Source: Jannaschia donghaensis
GTDB lineage: Bacteria > Pseudomonadota > Alphaproteobacteria > Rhodobacterales > Rhodobacteraceae
Length of the DNA: 64,000 nt
Assembly (NCBI RefSeq): GCF_001403795.1
Contig: NZ_CXSU01000012.1
Coordinates: forward strand, 608,216 to 672,215
Direction of reading: 5' to 3'
Shown here: positions 48,393 to 56,394 of the stretch, piece after piece
Layout of the letters: each line of letters starts with the position of its first letter
Position numbering within the stretch: the stretch's first letter is position 1
The notes under the pieces: generated by a model
The model's database searches: none
What the model was told of the DNA's origin: nothing
What the model saw: only the letters and a program-made list of their open reading frames with translations
Translations under genes and position numbers: made by a program

Positions 48393-48953
48393 TTAGCCGG
48401 GTGTATCCATCCCGCCCGCAGTCTCCAGCCGCTCCACCAGGTCGCGCGCAAAACCCCGGTAGGCCAGCAGCCGCCATTCGTCTTCGGCCCGGCGGTGCAG
48501 CGTGACGCCGATGCCATCGAACGTCGTTTGCGCGCAGGCCCCGATGGGAAAGGCCGTGTCGTGCAGGTCGATCGCGATGCCCTTCGACAGGATCCAGCGC
48601 GCGCGCGGGCCTTCGAGGTCGAGCGCGACGCGGGCGTGAGACAGGTCGGTGACGACGCCCGTCTCGGGCGGGATCCGTGACAGACGGTCGAAGAGGTCGG
48701 GGGTGTCGGAGGATAGCAGCGCCGTGTTCGGCCCGATGTCGAGCGCCGCCACGCCGTCTTTCGTCTTACTGCCGCAAGGCGCGGGCATGGGCGGCAGGCT
48801 TGCAGCGTCCAGTGCCGTCGCCAGCGCGTCCGATCCGCCGGGCCAACCCGCAACTTGGCAGAGTGACCCAAGGTGCACTTCGGTTAGCGTCGCGTGGTGC
48901 AGGGGGGCGAAGGCATGGTCCGCAATGGGCGAGAGGGCTTCGATGTCAGGCAC
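48393..48953 (-). CDS. soxG: sarcosine oxidase gamma subunit
   Basis: SoxG is the small structural subunit of heterotetrameric sarcosine oxidase. The 186-residue product matches by size, by position after soxA and by the GcvT-like pattern ARWILSKGIAIDLHDTAFP and the TTFDGIGVTLHRRAEDEWRL end region. It overlaps the 3' end of soxA by eight bases. Sequence conservation in this subunit is low, so position is the main support. Confidence 0.88.
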   Translation of the reverse strand: MPDIEALSPIADHAFAPLHHATLTEVHLGSLCQVAGWPGGSDALATALDAASLPPMPAPCGSKTKDGVAALDIGPNTALLSSDTPDLFDRLSRIPPETGVVTDLSHARVALDLEGPRARWILSKGIAIDLHDTAFPIGACAQTTFDGIGVTLHRRAEDEWRLLAYRGFARDLVERLETAGGMDTPG

Positions 48954-51885
48954 GCAGGCGATCTCCCTCGGGGTCGACGAAATGGGGCGAGACGACTTCG
49001 ACAGGCACGCTCTCGTCCTTCAGGGGATAGGCCGCGTCGAGATGCTCGCCCATTCGGTCGGGCCCGTTGCGGAGCAGCGCCAGCGCGATCTCCGCGTCCA
49101 GTTCGGGGCTGAAGGTCGTGGAAGTGACGTGGCCCTGCGGCCGTCCGTCGGACCCGACCAAATGCGCGCCGGGCCGGATCGGTGCGCCCGAGCGCGACCG
49201 CAATCCAACCAGCCGGGGTCGAGCCCCATCGGTCAGCGCGGGGCGATGCATCATCGCCGAGCCGACATAGGCCTTCTTGGTGGAGGCGAAGCCGGCGAAT
49301 CCAAGGTCGTGTACCGTCGTGCGCCCGTCGAGCTCCGCGCCCGAGATGTGGCCCTTCTCGATCCTCAGCGCGCCGAGCGCCTCGGTGCCGTAAGGCACGA
49401 TCCCGTGCGCCTCGCCCGCCGCCATGATCGCCGCCCAGACACCGGCCCCGTGATGCGCGCCGCAGAACACCTCGTAGGCCAGCTCGCCCGAGAACGACAG
49501 CCGCGCGACGGTCACCGGAACGCCGCCCAACGTGCCCCGCGCGATCCCCATGAAGGGCAGCGTGTGCGTGGCGAAGTCGACGTCCGCGATCAGCCCTGCC
49601 AGCACATCGCGCGACTTCGGCCCGGCGACGGCCATGCCGGCCCATTGTTCGGTCACGGATGTGAGGCGCACGCGCAGGTCGGGCCAGGCGGTGGCGAGCA
49701 GAACCTCAAGATGCGTGAGGACGCGACCGGCATTCGCGGTGGTCGTCGTCATCAGGAAGCGATGCTCCTCCAGCCGCCAGGTCGTGCCGTCGTCCAGCAC
49801 GATGCCGTCCTCGCGCAGCATGATGCCGTAACGCGCCCGTCCCACCGGCAGCCTGGCGAAGCCGTTGACGTAGACGCGGTTCAGGAATTCCGCCGCATCC
49901 GGCCCCGCGACTTCGATCTTTCCCAGGGGGGAGACATCGACGATGCCGACACCCGCGCGTACGGCCCGCGCCTCCCGGATATAGGCGTCGCGGATCGTCT
50001 CGCCGTCCCGCAAATAGGCACGGGGCCGCATCCATTGGCCGGCCGCGACCCAGAGCGCGCCATGGGCCGCGTGCCAGTCGTGCATCGGCGTGCGACGGAC
50101 GGGGGCCAGATGCGCGCCGGTCTCTGCCCCGGCGAGCGCGCCGAGGGCCACGGGCGTGTAGGGCGGACGGTAGCGGGTGGTGCCGGCCTGCGGCACCGGG
50201 ATGCCCCGCGCCTCGGCCATGAGCGCGAGGCCGTTGAGGTTCGATGTCTTGCCCTGATCGGCCGCCATGCCCAGCGTGGTGTAGCGCTTGAGGTGTTCGA
50301 CCGCCTCAAACCCCTCGCGCTGCGCCAGCATCACGTCGTCGGCGGTCACATCGTGCTGCAGGTCGACGAAGGCCTTGCCCTTGCCCGGCACCCGCCAGAG
50401 CGGCAGGGGATCGGTCGGCACGAGGTCGTCGCGGGCCAAGGTCGGTTCGGCCGGTGCGGCATCGAAGTCGCAGGCCGCGGCGGCGCGGATGCCGGCCTCG
50501 GCGCCCTGCGCGAAGGTCTCGGTCAGGGCGCCGAGGCCGCCGACGCTGCCCGCGATCTGCCAGCGGTCGGGCAGGGTACCGGGCAGGAAGCTCGCCTGGT
50601 CCTCCGACCAGACGGGTTTGCCGCCGCCCTGGCTGGTCAGGTGGAGGTTCGGCATCCACCCGCCCGAGACGGCCAGCGTGTCGCAGTCGATCCGGAGGCC
50701 GCCGGTCAGCGTTATGCCGGTCAGGCGCGACCTACCCCGTGTGGCGCAGACGGTCGCGCCGGTCTTGTGGCGCGCGCCGGTGGCGGCGACGACGGCACAG
50801 GCCTCGGCCGACACCTGCGGTCGCGCGTCGATCACGGCGGCGATCCCGACACCGGCGGCATGCAGATCCCGCACGGTGCGGTACGCGCCATCATGCGTGG
50901 TGAAGACGACGACGCGGCGGCCCGGCGCCACGCCCCAGCGGGTGGCGTAGGTGCGCGCCGCTTCGGCCAGCATGACGCCCGGACGGTCGTTTCCGGGAAA
51001 GACGATGGGCCGTTCGGTGGCGCCCGCCGCCAGCACGATCTGCAGTGGCCGGATCAGCCAGTGGCGCTGCCGGGGTGCGCGGCCCGGCGCGGCGACGTGA
51101 TCGGCGACGCGCTCCACCGCGGCGAATTGCCCGTCGTAGTGGCCATAAACGGTCGTGCGTGGCAGGGCGGTCACCCAGGGTAGCGCGGCGAGGTCGGCTT
51201 GCGCGGCCGCGGCGAAGGCGGCGGAGGGCTGGCCTTCGATCTCGCCCGCGTCTGAGAGCAGATGGCCGCCGAAGCGCTCGCCTTCGTCCGCGATGACGAC
51301 GCGAGCCCCCGTCCCGGCGGCCGCGCGGGCCGCCGCGAGGCCCGCCGGCCCCGCCCCGATCACCAGCACGTCGCAGTGAAGATGCGCGGTCTCGTAGCGG
51401 TCCGGGTCGGGTGCCAGGCTGGCCTTCCCCATTCCGGCGGCGCGTCGGATGATCGGCTCGAAAAACTTGGTCCATGTGCCGCGCGGCCCGCCCATGAAGG
51501 TCTTGTAATAGAAGCCCGCCCCGAAGAGCGGCCCGGCCAGGCCGTTGACCGCCATCGCGTCGAACCGCAGCGAGGGCCATGCGTTCTGCCCCGATGCCAC
51601 CAGCCCGTCCCAGAGCGGGATCATCGGGGCCTTTGCGTTGGGCTCGGACCGGGCACCATCGCGCAGGGTGACGAGCGCTGATGGCTCCTCGGACCCGGCC
51701 GAGACGATGCCGCGGGGGCGGTGGTACTTGAACGAGCGGGCCAGGACGTCGACGCCCTCGGCCATGAGCGCCGAGGCCAACGTATCGCCCTCGTACCCGT
51801 CGAAGCGGCGACCATCGAAGGTGAAGCGCAGCGGGCGGCTTCGGTCGATGCCGGTGCCGCCCTGGTCGAGACGATAGCCGCTCAT
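48946..51885 (-). CDS. soxA: sarcosine oxidase alpha subunit
   Basis: SoxA takes electrons from SoxB, binds NAD and folate, and passes the methyl carbon to tetrahydrofolate. The 979-residue product has an N-terminal ferredoxin-like domain (TFDGRRFDGYEGDTLASAL), an NAD/FAD Rossmann motif VLVIGAGPAGLAAARAAAG, and a C-terminal GcvT/aminomethyltransferase domain (RAGVGIVDVSPLGKIEVAGP, GTEALGALRIEKG). The start at 51885 overlaps soxD by four bases; the longer open frame upstream lies inside soxD. Length is normal. Confidence 0.95.
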   Translation of the reverse strand: MSGYRLDQGGTGIDRSRPLRFTFDGRRFDGYEGDTLASALMAEGVDVLARSFKYHRPRGIVSAGSEEPSALVTLRDGARSEPNAKAPMIPLWDGLVASGQNAWPSLRFDAMAVNGLAGPLFGAGFYYKTFMGGPRGTWTKFFEPIIRRAAGMGKASLAPDPDRYETAHLHCDVLVIGAGPAGLAAARAAAGTGARVVIADEGERFGGHLLSDAGEIEGQPSAAFAAAAQADLAALPWVTALPRTTVYGHYDGQFAAVERVADHVAAPGRAPRQRHWLIRPLQIVLAAGATERPIVFPGNDRPGVMLAEAARTYATRWGVAPGRRVVVFTTHDGAYRTVRDLHAAGVGIAAVIDARPQVSAEACAVVAATGARHKTGATVCATRGRSRLTGITLTGGLRIDCDTLAVSGGWMPNLHLTSQGGGKPVWSEDQASFLPGTLPDRWQIAGSVGGLGALTETFAQGAEAGIRAAAACDFDAAPAEPTLARDDLVPTDPLPLWRVPGKGKAFVDLQHDVTADDVMLAQREGFEAVEHLKRYTTLGMAADQGKTSNLNGLALMAEARGIPVPQAGTTRYRPPYTPVALGALAGAETGAHLAPVRRTPMHDWHAAHGALWVAAGQWMRPRAYLRDGETIRDAYIREARAVRAGVGIVDVSPLGKIEVAGPDAAEFLNRVYVNGFARLPVGRARYGIMLREDGIVLDDGTTWRLEEHRFLMTTTTANAGRVLTHLEVLLATAWPDLRVRLTSVTEQWAGMAVAGPKSRDVLAGLIADVDFATHTLPFMGIARGTLGGVPVTVARLSFSGELAYEVFCGAHHGAGVWAAIMAAGEAHGIVPYGTEALGALRIEKGHISGAELDGRTTVHDLGFAGFASTKKAYVGSAMMHRPALTDGARPRLVGLRSRSGAPIRPGAHLVGSDGRPQGHVTSTTFSPELDAEIALALLRNGPDRMGEHLDAAYPLKDESVPVEVVSPHFVDPEGDRLRA

Positions 51886-52139
51886 GCCTGCGTCCCCGCC
51901 ATGGTCGCGCCGAAAATCTCGTGCGTCACGGTATCGCGCCGCACGGTCAGGACCGAGCGGCAGCCGGCGGTGTGCTGCCAATGTTCCGCGTGCCGGCCCA
52001 TGGGGTTGGTGCGCAGGTAGAGGTAGTCGGCCCAATCGCCCTCCGGTGCGTCGAGTATCGGGCGGTTGCGCGTGGCGTCGCCCACATAGGTGAATTCGGC
52101 GAGGTCGCGGAGGCCGCAGTGGGGGCAGGGGATCAGCAT
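51882..52139 (-). CDS. soxD: sarcosine oxidase delta subunit
   Basis: SoxD is the small zinc-binding subunit. The 85-residue product has CPHCG at residues 5-9, conserved DWADYLYLRTNPMGRHAEHW and a later Cys in HTAGCRSVL, matching the Cys/His zinc set of the family. It lies 10 bases after soxB and overlaps soxA by four bases. Confidence 0.94.
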   Translation of the reverse strand: MLIPCPHCGLRDLAEFTYVGDATRNRPILDAPEGDWADYLYLRTNPMGRHAEHWQHTAGCRSVLTVRRDTVTHEIFGATMAGTQA

Positions 52140-52149
52140 CGCGGGGCCT

Positions 52150-53406
52150 TCAATGAAGCTGAGGAGAGGGGCCTATGCCCTTCTCGTCGAGGGTTCGGCC
52201 GGCGGCGAAGCGGTCGAGGCGGAAGGCGGCATTGAGCGCGTGGGGTTCGTCGCGGGCGATGGTGTGGGCGAAGCAGAAGCCCGAGGCGGGCGTTGCCTTG
52301 AAGCCGCCATAGCACCAGCCCGCATTGAGATAGAGGCCCGGCACCGGCCCGACGTCGATGATGGGCGAGCCGTCCATCGACATGTCCATCACGCCGCCCC
52401 AATGCCGCAGCAGCCGCAGGCGGGCGAGGTTGGGGAACATCGACACCGCCTCGGCGGCGACATGGCGGATGACGGGCATGTTGCCGCGCTGCGCGTAGGA
52501 ATTGTAGCCGTCGATGTCGCCCCCGAACACCAGCCCGCCCTTATCGGACTGGCTGATGTAGAGGTGGCCCGCGCCGAAGGTGACGACCGTGTCGATCAGC
52601 GGCTTGAGTGGTTCGGAGACGAAGGCCTGCAGCACGTGGCTTTCGATCGGCAGGCGATCGAGGCCGGCGAGGCGCATCAACTCGGACGTGTGCCCCGCCA
52701 CGGCGACGCCCACCTTCGGAGCGCGGATCGCGCCACGCGTCGTTTCGACCCCGACAATCCGGTCGCCGTCGCGGATGAAGCCCGTCACGCCGCAATTCTC
52801 CAGAATGTCGACGCCGAGCTTGTCCGCCGCCCGCGCATAGCCCCAGGCGACGGCATCGTGGCGCGCGGTGCCAGCGCGCGGCTGGATCATGCCGCCGACG
52901 ATGGGAAAGCGCGCGCGGTCCGAGACATCGAGACCGGGTAGGCGGGCGGCGACCTCCTCGCGGGTCATCAGCTCCGCGTCGATCCCCTCGAGCCGCATGG
53001 CGTTGCCGCGCCGCGCGAAGGCGTCCATCTGCGCGGACGTATGGGCGAGGTTTATGACGCCGCGCTGCGAGAACATCACGTTATAGTTGAGCTCCTGGCT
53101 CATCTCCTCCCAGAGCTTCATCCCGAGCTCGTAGAAGCGCGAATTCTCGGGCAGCATGTAATTGGAGCGGATGATCGTGGTATTGCGCCCGACATTGCCG
53201 CCGCCGATCCAGCCCTTTTCGACCACGGCGATATTGGTCAGCCCGTGTTCCTTGGCGAGGTAGTAGGCCGTGGTCAGGCCATGTCCGCCGCCGCCCACGA
53301 CGATCGCGTCATAGGCGGGCTTGGGCGTCGCGGCGCGCCACTGGCGGGGCCAGCGCGCGTTGCCGGTCAGGGCATTCGCGACGAGCGAGAAAACGGAATG
53401 GCGCAT
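52150..53406 (-). CDS. soxB: sarcosine oxidase beta subunit
   Basis: SoxB oxidises sarcosine to glycine at FAD and passes electrons to a covalent FMN. The 418-residue product has the dinucleotide motif IVVGGGGHGLTTAYYLA near residues 35-51 and the ARHDAVAWGYARAAD segment, whose His (about 183) corresponds to the FMN-bearing His of known sarcosine oxidases. The start at 53406 has GGAGG about ten bases upstream; the open frame continues further but into the promoter region. It is first in soxBDAG. Confidence 0.95.
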   Translation of the reverse strand: MRHSVFSLVANALTGNARWPRQWRAATPKPAYDAIVVGGGGHGLTTAYYLAKEHGLTNIAVVEKGWIGGGNVGRNTTIIRSNYMLPENSRFYELGMKLWEEMSQELNYNVMFSQRGVINLAHTSAQMDAFARRGNAMRLEGIDAELMTREEVAARLPGLDVSDRARFPIVGGMIQPRAGTARHDAVAWGYARAADKLGVDILENCGVTGFIRDGDRIVGVETTRGAIRAPKVGVAVAGHTSELMRLAGLDRLPIESHVLQAFVSEPLKPLIDTVVTFGAGHLYISQSDKGGLVFGGDIDGYNSYAQRGNMPVIRHVAAEAVSMFPNLARLRLLRHWGGVMDMSMDGSPIIDVGPVPGLYLNAGWCYGGFKATPASGFCFAHTIARDEPHALNAAFRLDRFAAGRTLDEKGIGPSPQLH

Positions 53407-53648
53407 CCGGGTCGGACCTCCTCGCGTATAGTTTAGAGGCATCCTGGCGGAAGGGGAGTAGTATCGCAGAACCCGGTCGATGATATCGGCAGGGCCGATG
53501 ATCCCGGTCGCGCGCCGGGCGATATGGTCGGAATCTGCCGGGGGGCCGTCGGGTCCTGCGCCGTGCCGGGCCGCCGGGGCGGAAAACACTAGGGTGGGAC
53601 ACCTCGTCGCGGTACGTTGCTGGCGATCCTGCGGAACCCGGGGGCCGA
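53407..53648. promoter_or_regulatory. divergent promoter region between soxB and the ABC permease
   Basis: The 242-bp gap between two divergent operons must hold both promoters. A relatively AT-rich spot (CGCGTATAGTTTAGAGG, 53424-53440) lies just upstream of soxB. No operator of a known factor was identified with confidence. A GbdR-like or LysR-type factor from this cluster is the natural candidate. Confidence 0.5.
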
Positions 53649-54305
53649 ATGGAAATCCTGAGCTATATCTTCGACAACCTCGGCCTGATCGGCGAGCGGA
53701 CGCTGGAGCATATCGCGATCGTGGTTGTCGCCGTGGGCCTCGCCATTCTGACGGGCGTCCCGCTGGGCATCGCCATCACCCAGAACCAGCGCGCCGCCGA
53801 CATCGTGCTTTACGTCGCGGCGATCATCATCACGGTGCCGTCGATCGCGCTCTTCGGTGTGATGATCCCGATCCTGTCGGTGATCGGGCAGGGCATTGGC
53901 TACCTGCCGGCCGTGATCGCGGTGCTCCTCTATTCGCAGTTGCCGATCATCCGGAACACCTACACCGCTATCTCCAACGTCGATCCCGCCCTGCGCGAGG
54001 CGGCCAAGGGCGTGGGCATGACCCCGTTCCAGCGGCTGCGCCAGGTGGAGATTCCACTGGCCGTGCCGGTCATCATGGCGGGCGTGCGGACCGCCGTCGT
54101 GATGAACATCGGTGTCGCGGCCATCGCCGCCTACATCGGTGCAGGTGGCCTTGGCACCTTCATCAGCCGCGGCATCAGCCAGACAGATCCGCGGCAGTTG
54201 ATCACCGGGGCACTGGCCGTCTCGGTGCTGGCCGTTGCCGCTGATTTCGGCCTGCTCTGGCTGCAGAAGAAACTGACGCCCCGGGGCATCCAGATCCCCC
54301 GCTGA
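53649..54305 (+). CDS. quaternary-amine ABC transporter permease (OpuBB/ProW type)
   Basis: This 218-residue inner-membrane protein has about six helices and the permease EAA loop LREAAKGVGMTPFQRLRQVE, which contacts the ATPase. GAGGLGTFISRGI is the typical C-terminal segment. It is the first gene of the permease-ATPase-permease operon. The binding protein is the gene at 45547-46431, most likely. Confidence 0.92.
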   Translation: MEILSYIFDNLGLIGERTLEHIAIVVVAVGLAILTGVPLGIAITQNQRAADIVLYVAAIIITVPSIALFGVMIPILSVIGQGIGYLPAVIAVLLYSQLPIIRNTYTAISNVDPALREAAKGVGMTPFQRLRQVEIPLAVPVIMAGVRTAVVMNIGVAAIAAYIGAGGLGTFISRGISQTDPRQLITGALAVSVLAVAADFGLLWLQKKLTPRGIQIPR

Positions 54306-54315
54306 AGGACATGTC

Positions 54316-55434
54316 ATGATCCGTTTGGAAGACCTTACCAAGATATTCGAGACGCCCGCCGGCGAGGTCGTGGCCTCGGACCGGGTGAACATGGAAGTGC
54401 CAGAGGGCGAGATCTGCGTGTTGCTGGGCCCCTCGGGCTGCGGCAAGACGACGACGATGAAGATGGTCAACCGGCTGGTGTCGCCCACCTCGGGCAAGAT
54501 CTACATCAACGACAAGGACACCGACGCCTACGATCCGATCAAGCTGCGCCGCACGATCGGCTACGTGATCCAGCAGATCGGTCTGTTCCCCAACAAGACC
54601 ATCGAGGATAATATCTGTGCCGTGCCCGACCTTCTGGGGTGGGACCGCAAGAAGTCGCGCAAGCGGGCGTCGGAGCTTCTGGAGATGGTGGCGCTCGATC
54701 CCGGCACCTTCCTCAAGCGCTATCCCAAAGAGCTTTCGGGCGGGCAGCAGCAGCGCGTCGGCGTGATCCGGGCGTTGGCCGCAGACCCGCCAGTGATGCT
54801 GATGGACGAGCCGTTCGGGGCCATCGACCCGATCAATCGCGAGGTGATCCAGGACGAGTTCCTTCGGATGCAGGGTGAATTCAAGAAGACGATCATGTTT
54901 GTGAGCCACGACATCGACGAGGCGGTCAAGATGGCCGACAAGATCGCCATCTTCGACGCCGGCAAGCTGATCCAGTATGACGCGCCCGATGACCTTTTGG
55001 CGCATCCGAAGAATGCTTTCATCGCCGATTTCGTGGGCGGCGACCGGACGCTGAAACGCCTGCGCCTGATCACGGTGGGCGAGGCGATGATGGCCGATCC
55101 GCCCAAAGTCACCGCCGAGGAAACGCTGGACAAGGCGACCAAGCTGATGGAGGAGCACGGCCATATATCGGTTGTGATGACGGGGCCGAAGGGCCGCGCG
55201 CGGGGCATCGTCTATCTGGCGGATGCGCGGGGGGCCAAGGGAAAGGTGGGCGAGCATCACCACAAACTGCCCGCGACGATCCACATGCGAGAAGACCTGC
55301 GCACCGCCGTGTCGATGATGTTCACCCACGACGAAACCTCGCTGGCCGTGGTCGACGACGACGGGTTCTACAAGGGATACGTTACGCAGCGGGGCATCAC
55401 GCACCTGCTGGGTGCCACGTATCGTGACACCTGA
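54316..55434 (+). CDS. quaternary-amine ABC transporter ATP-binding protein with CBS domains
   Basis: The 372-residue product has Walker A GPSGCGKT at residues 38-45, the signature LSGGQQQRVGVIRAL near 140-154, Walker B VMLMDEPFGAIDP and the switch His in FVSHDIDEAV. After residue about 250 there are two CBS-type repeats (RLITVGEAMMADPPKVTAEE and the ISVVMTGPKGRARGIVYLAD region), the osmosensing module seen in OpuA/OpuC ATPases. It follows the first permease by 10 bases and overlaps the second by one. Confidence 0.95.
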   Translation: MIRLEDLTKIFETPAGEVVASDRVNMEVPEGEICVLLGPSGCGKTTTMKMVNRLVSPTSGKIYINDKDTDAYDPIKLRRTIGYVIQQIGLFPNKTIEDNICAVPDLLGWDRKKSRKRASELLEMVALDPGTFLKRYPKELSGGQQQRVGVIRALAADPPVMLMDEPFGAIDPINREVIQDEFLRMQGEFKKTIMFVSHDIDEAVKMADKIAIFDAGKLIQYDAPDDLLAHPKNAFIADFVGGDRTLKRLRLITVGEAMMADPPKVTAEETLDKATKLMEEHGHISVVMTGPKGRARGIVYLADARGAKGKVGEHHHKLPATIHMREDLRTAVSMMFTHDETSLAVVDDDGFYKGYVTQRGITHLLGATYRDT

Positions 55435-56291
55435 TGGCCCGCACCACCAGACCGGCCACGCTGGACGCGATGGAGACGGAGACGCCGGGGCGTTCGGGCG
55501 TGCTGGGCGTGCTACGCTCGGGCATCGACCGGATGGCCGGCTCGACACTGCTGGCGGCGGCGATCGAGGGCGATCAGGTCGGCCGCGCCTGGCGCTGGAT
55601 GGTGCTTGCGGCGATCTTCGCCTCCGGGGCCTGGGCCTGGGCGTCCGGGCTTCTGCCCGACATCCTCGCGCTGCAGGAAGATATTCTTTACCTCCTGAAT
55701 CAGCACATCGGCATGGTCGTGATCTCGGGCGGGCTGGCCATCGCGATCGGCATCCCTTTGGGCATCTGGCTGTCGCGTCCGTACATGCGCAGATACGCCG
55801 AAAGCCTGATGCAGATCCTCAATATCGGCACCACGATTCCAACGCTGGCGATCCTGGCGCTGTCGATGAGCGTGCTGGGCATCGGCACGACGCCCGCGAT
55901 CTTCGGGCTGTTCGTCGCGACGCTCTTGCCGATCGTGCGTAACGCCTATGCCGGGTGCCAATCGGTGCCGCCGCATCTGATCGAGAGTGCGACGGGCATG
56001 GGCATGACGCCGCTGCAGATCCTGCGGCGAGTCGAAGTGCCGAACGCCCTCTTCGTGATCTTCGCGGGCGTGCGCACGGCGCTGGCGATCAATGTCGGTA
56101 CCGTGCCGCTTGCCTTCCTGATCGGCGGCGGCGGCCTGGGGGAGCTGATCTTCCAGGGCATCGCGCTCAACGATTTCGGCATGATGCTGGCGGGCGCGAT
56201 CCCGACGGCGCTGCTGGCGATCCTCGTCGATTTCCTCCTGGCGCAATGCCAGTACTGGCTGATCCCGCGGGGTGTGAACCCGCTCCGTTGA
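55434..56291 (+). CDS. quaternary-amine ABC transporter permease (second subunit)
   Basis: The 285-residue product has a longer N-terminal part with an extra helix (WMVLAAIFASGAWAWASG) and then the same five- to six-helix core as the first permease. The EAA-like loop is LIESATGMGMTPLQILRRVE; GGGGLGELIFQGIALNDFG follows. It begins at the last base of the ATPase stop (TGATG). Two different permeases indicate a heterodimeric importer. Confidence 0.93.
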   Translation: MARTTRPATLDAMETETPGRSGVLGVLRSGIDRMAGSTLLAAAIEGDQVGRAWRWMVLAAIFASGAWAWASGLLPDILALQEDILYLLNQHIGMVVISGGLAIAIGIPLGIWLSRPYMRRYAESLMQILNIGTTIPTLAILALSMSVLGIGTTPAIFGLFVATLLPIVRNAYAGCQSVPPHLIESATGMGMTPLQILRRVEVPNALFVIFAGVRTALAINVGTVPLAFLIGGGGLGELIFQGIALNDFGMMLAGAIPTALLAILVDFLLAQCQYWLIPRGVNPLR

Positions 56292-56394
56292 CCGATCGAG
56301 ACCCTGATCCATCCGGGTCATCGGCCTCGAATGTGTCGCGGGAAACGGCGTCATCCCCATCCTATGCTCGGGCAAACGCTGCGGAGATCCGACC

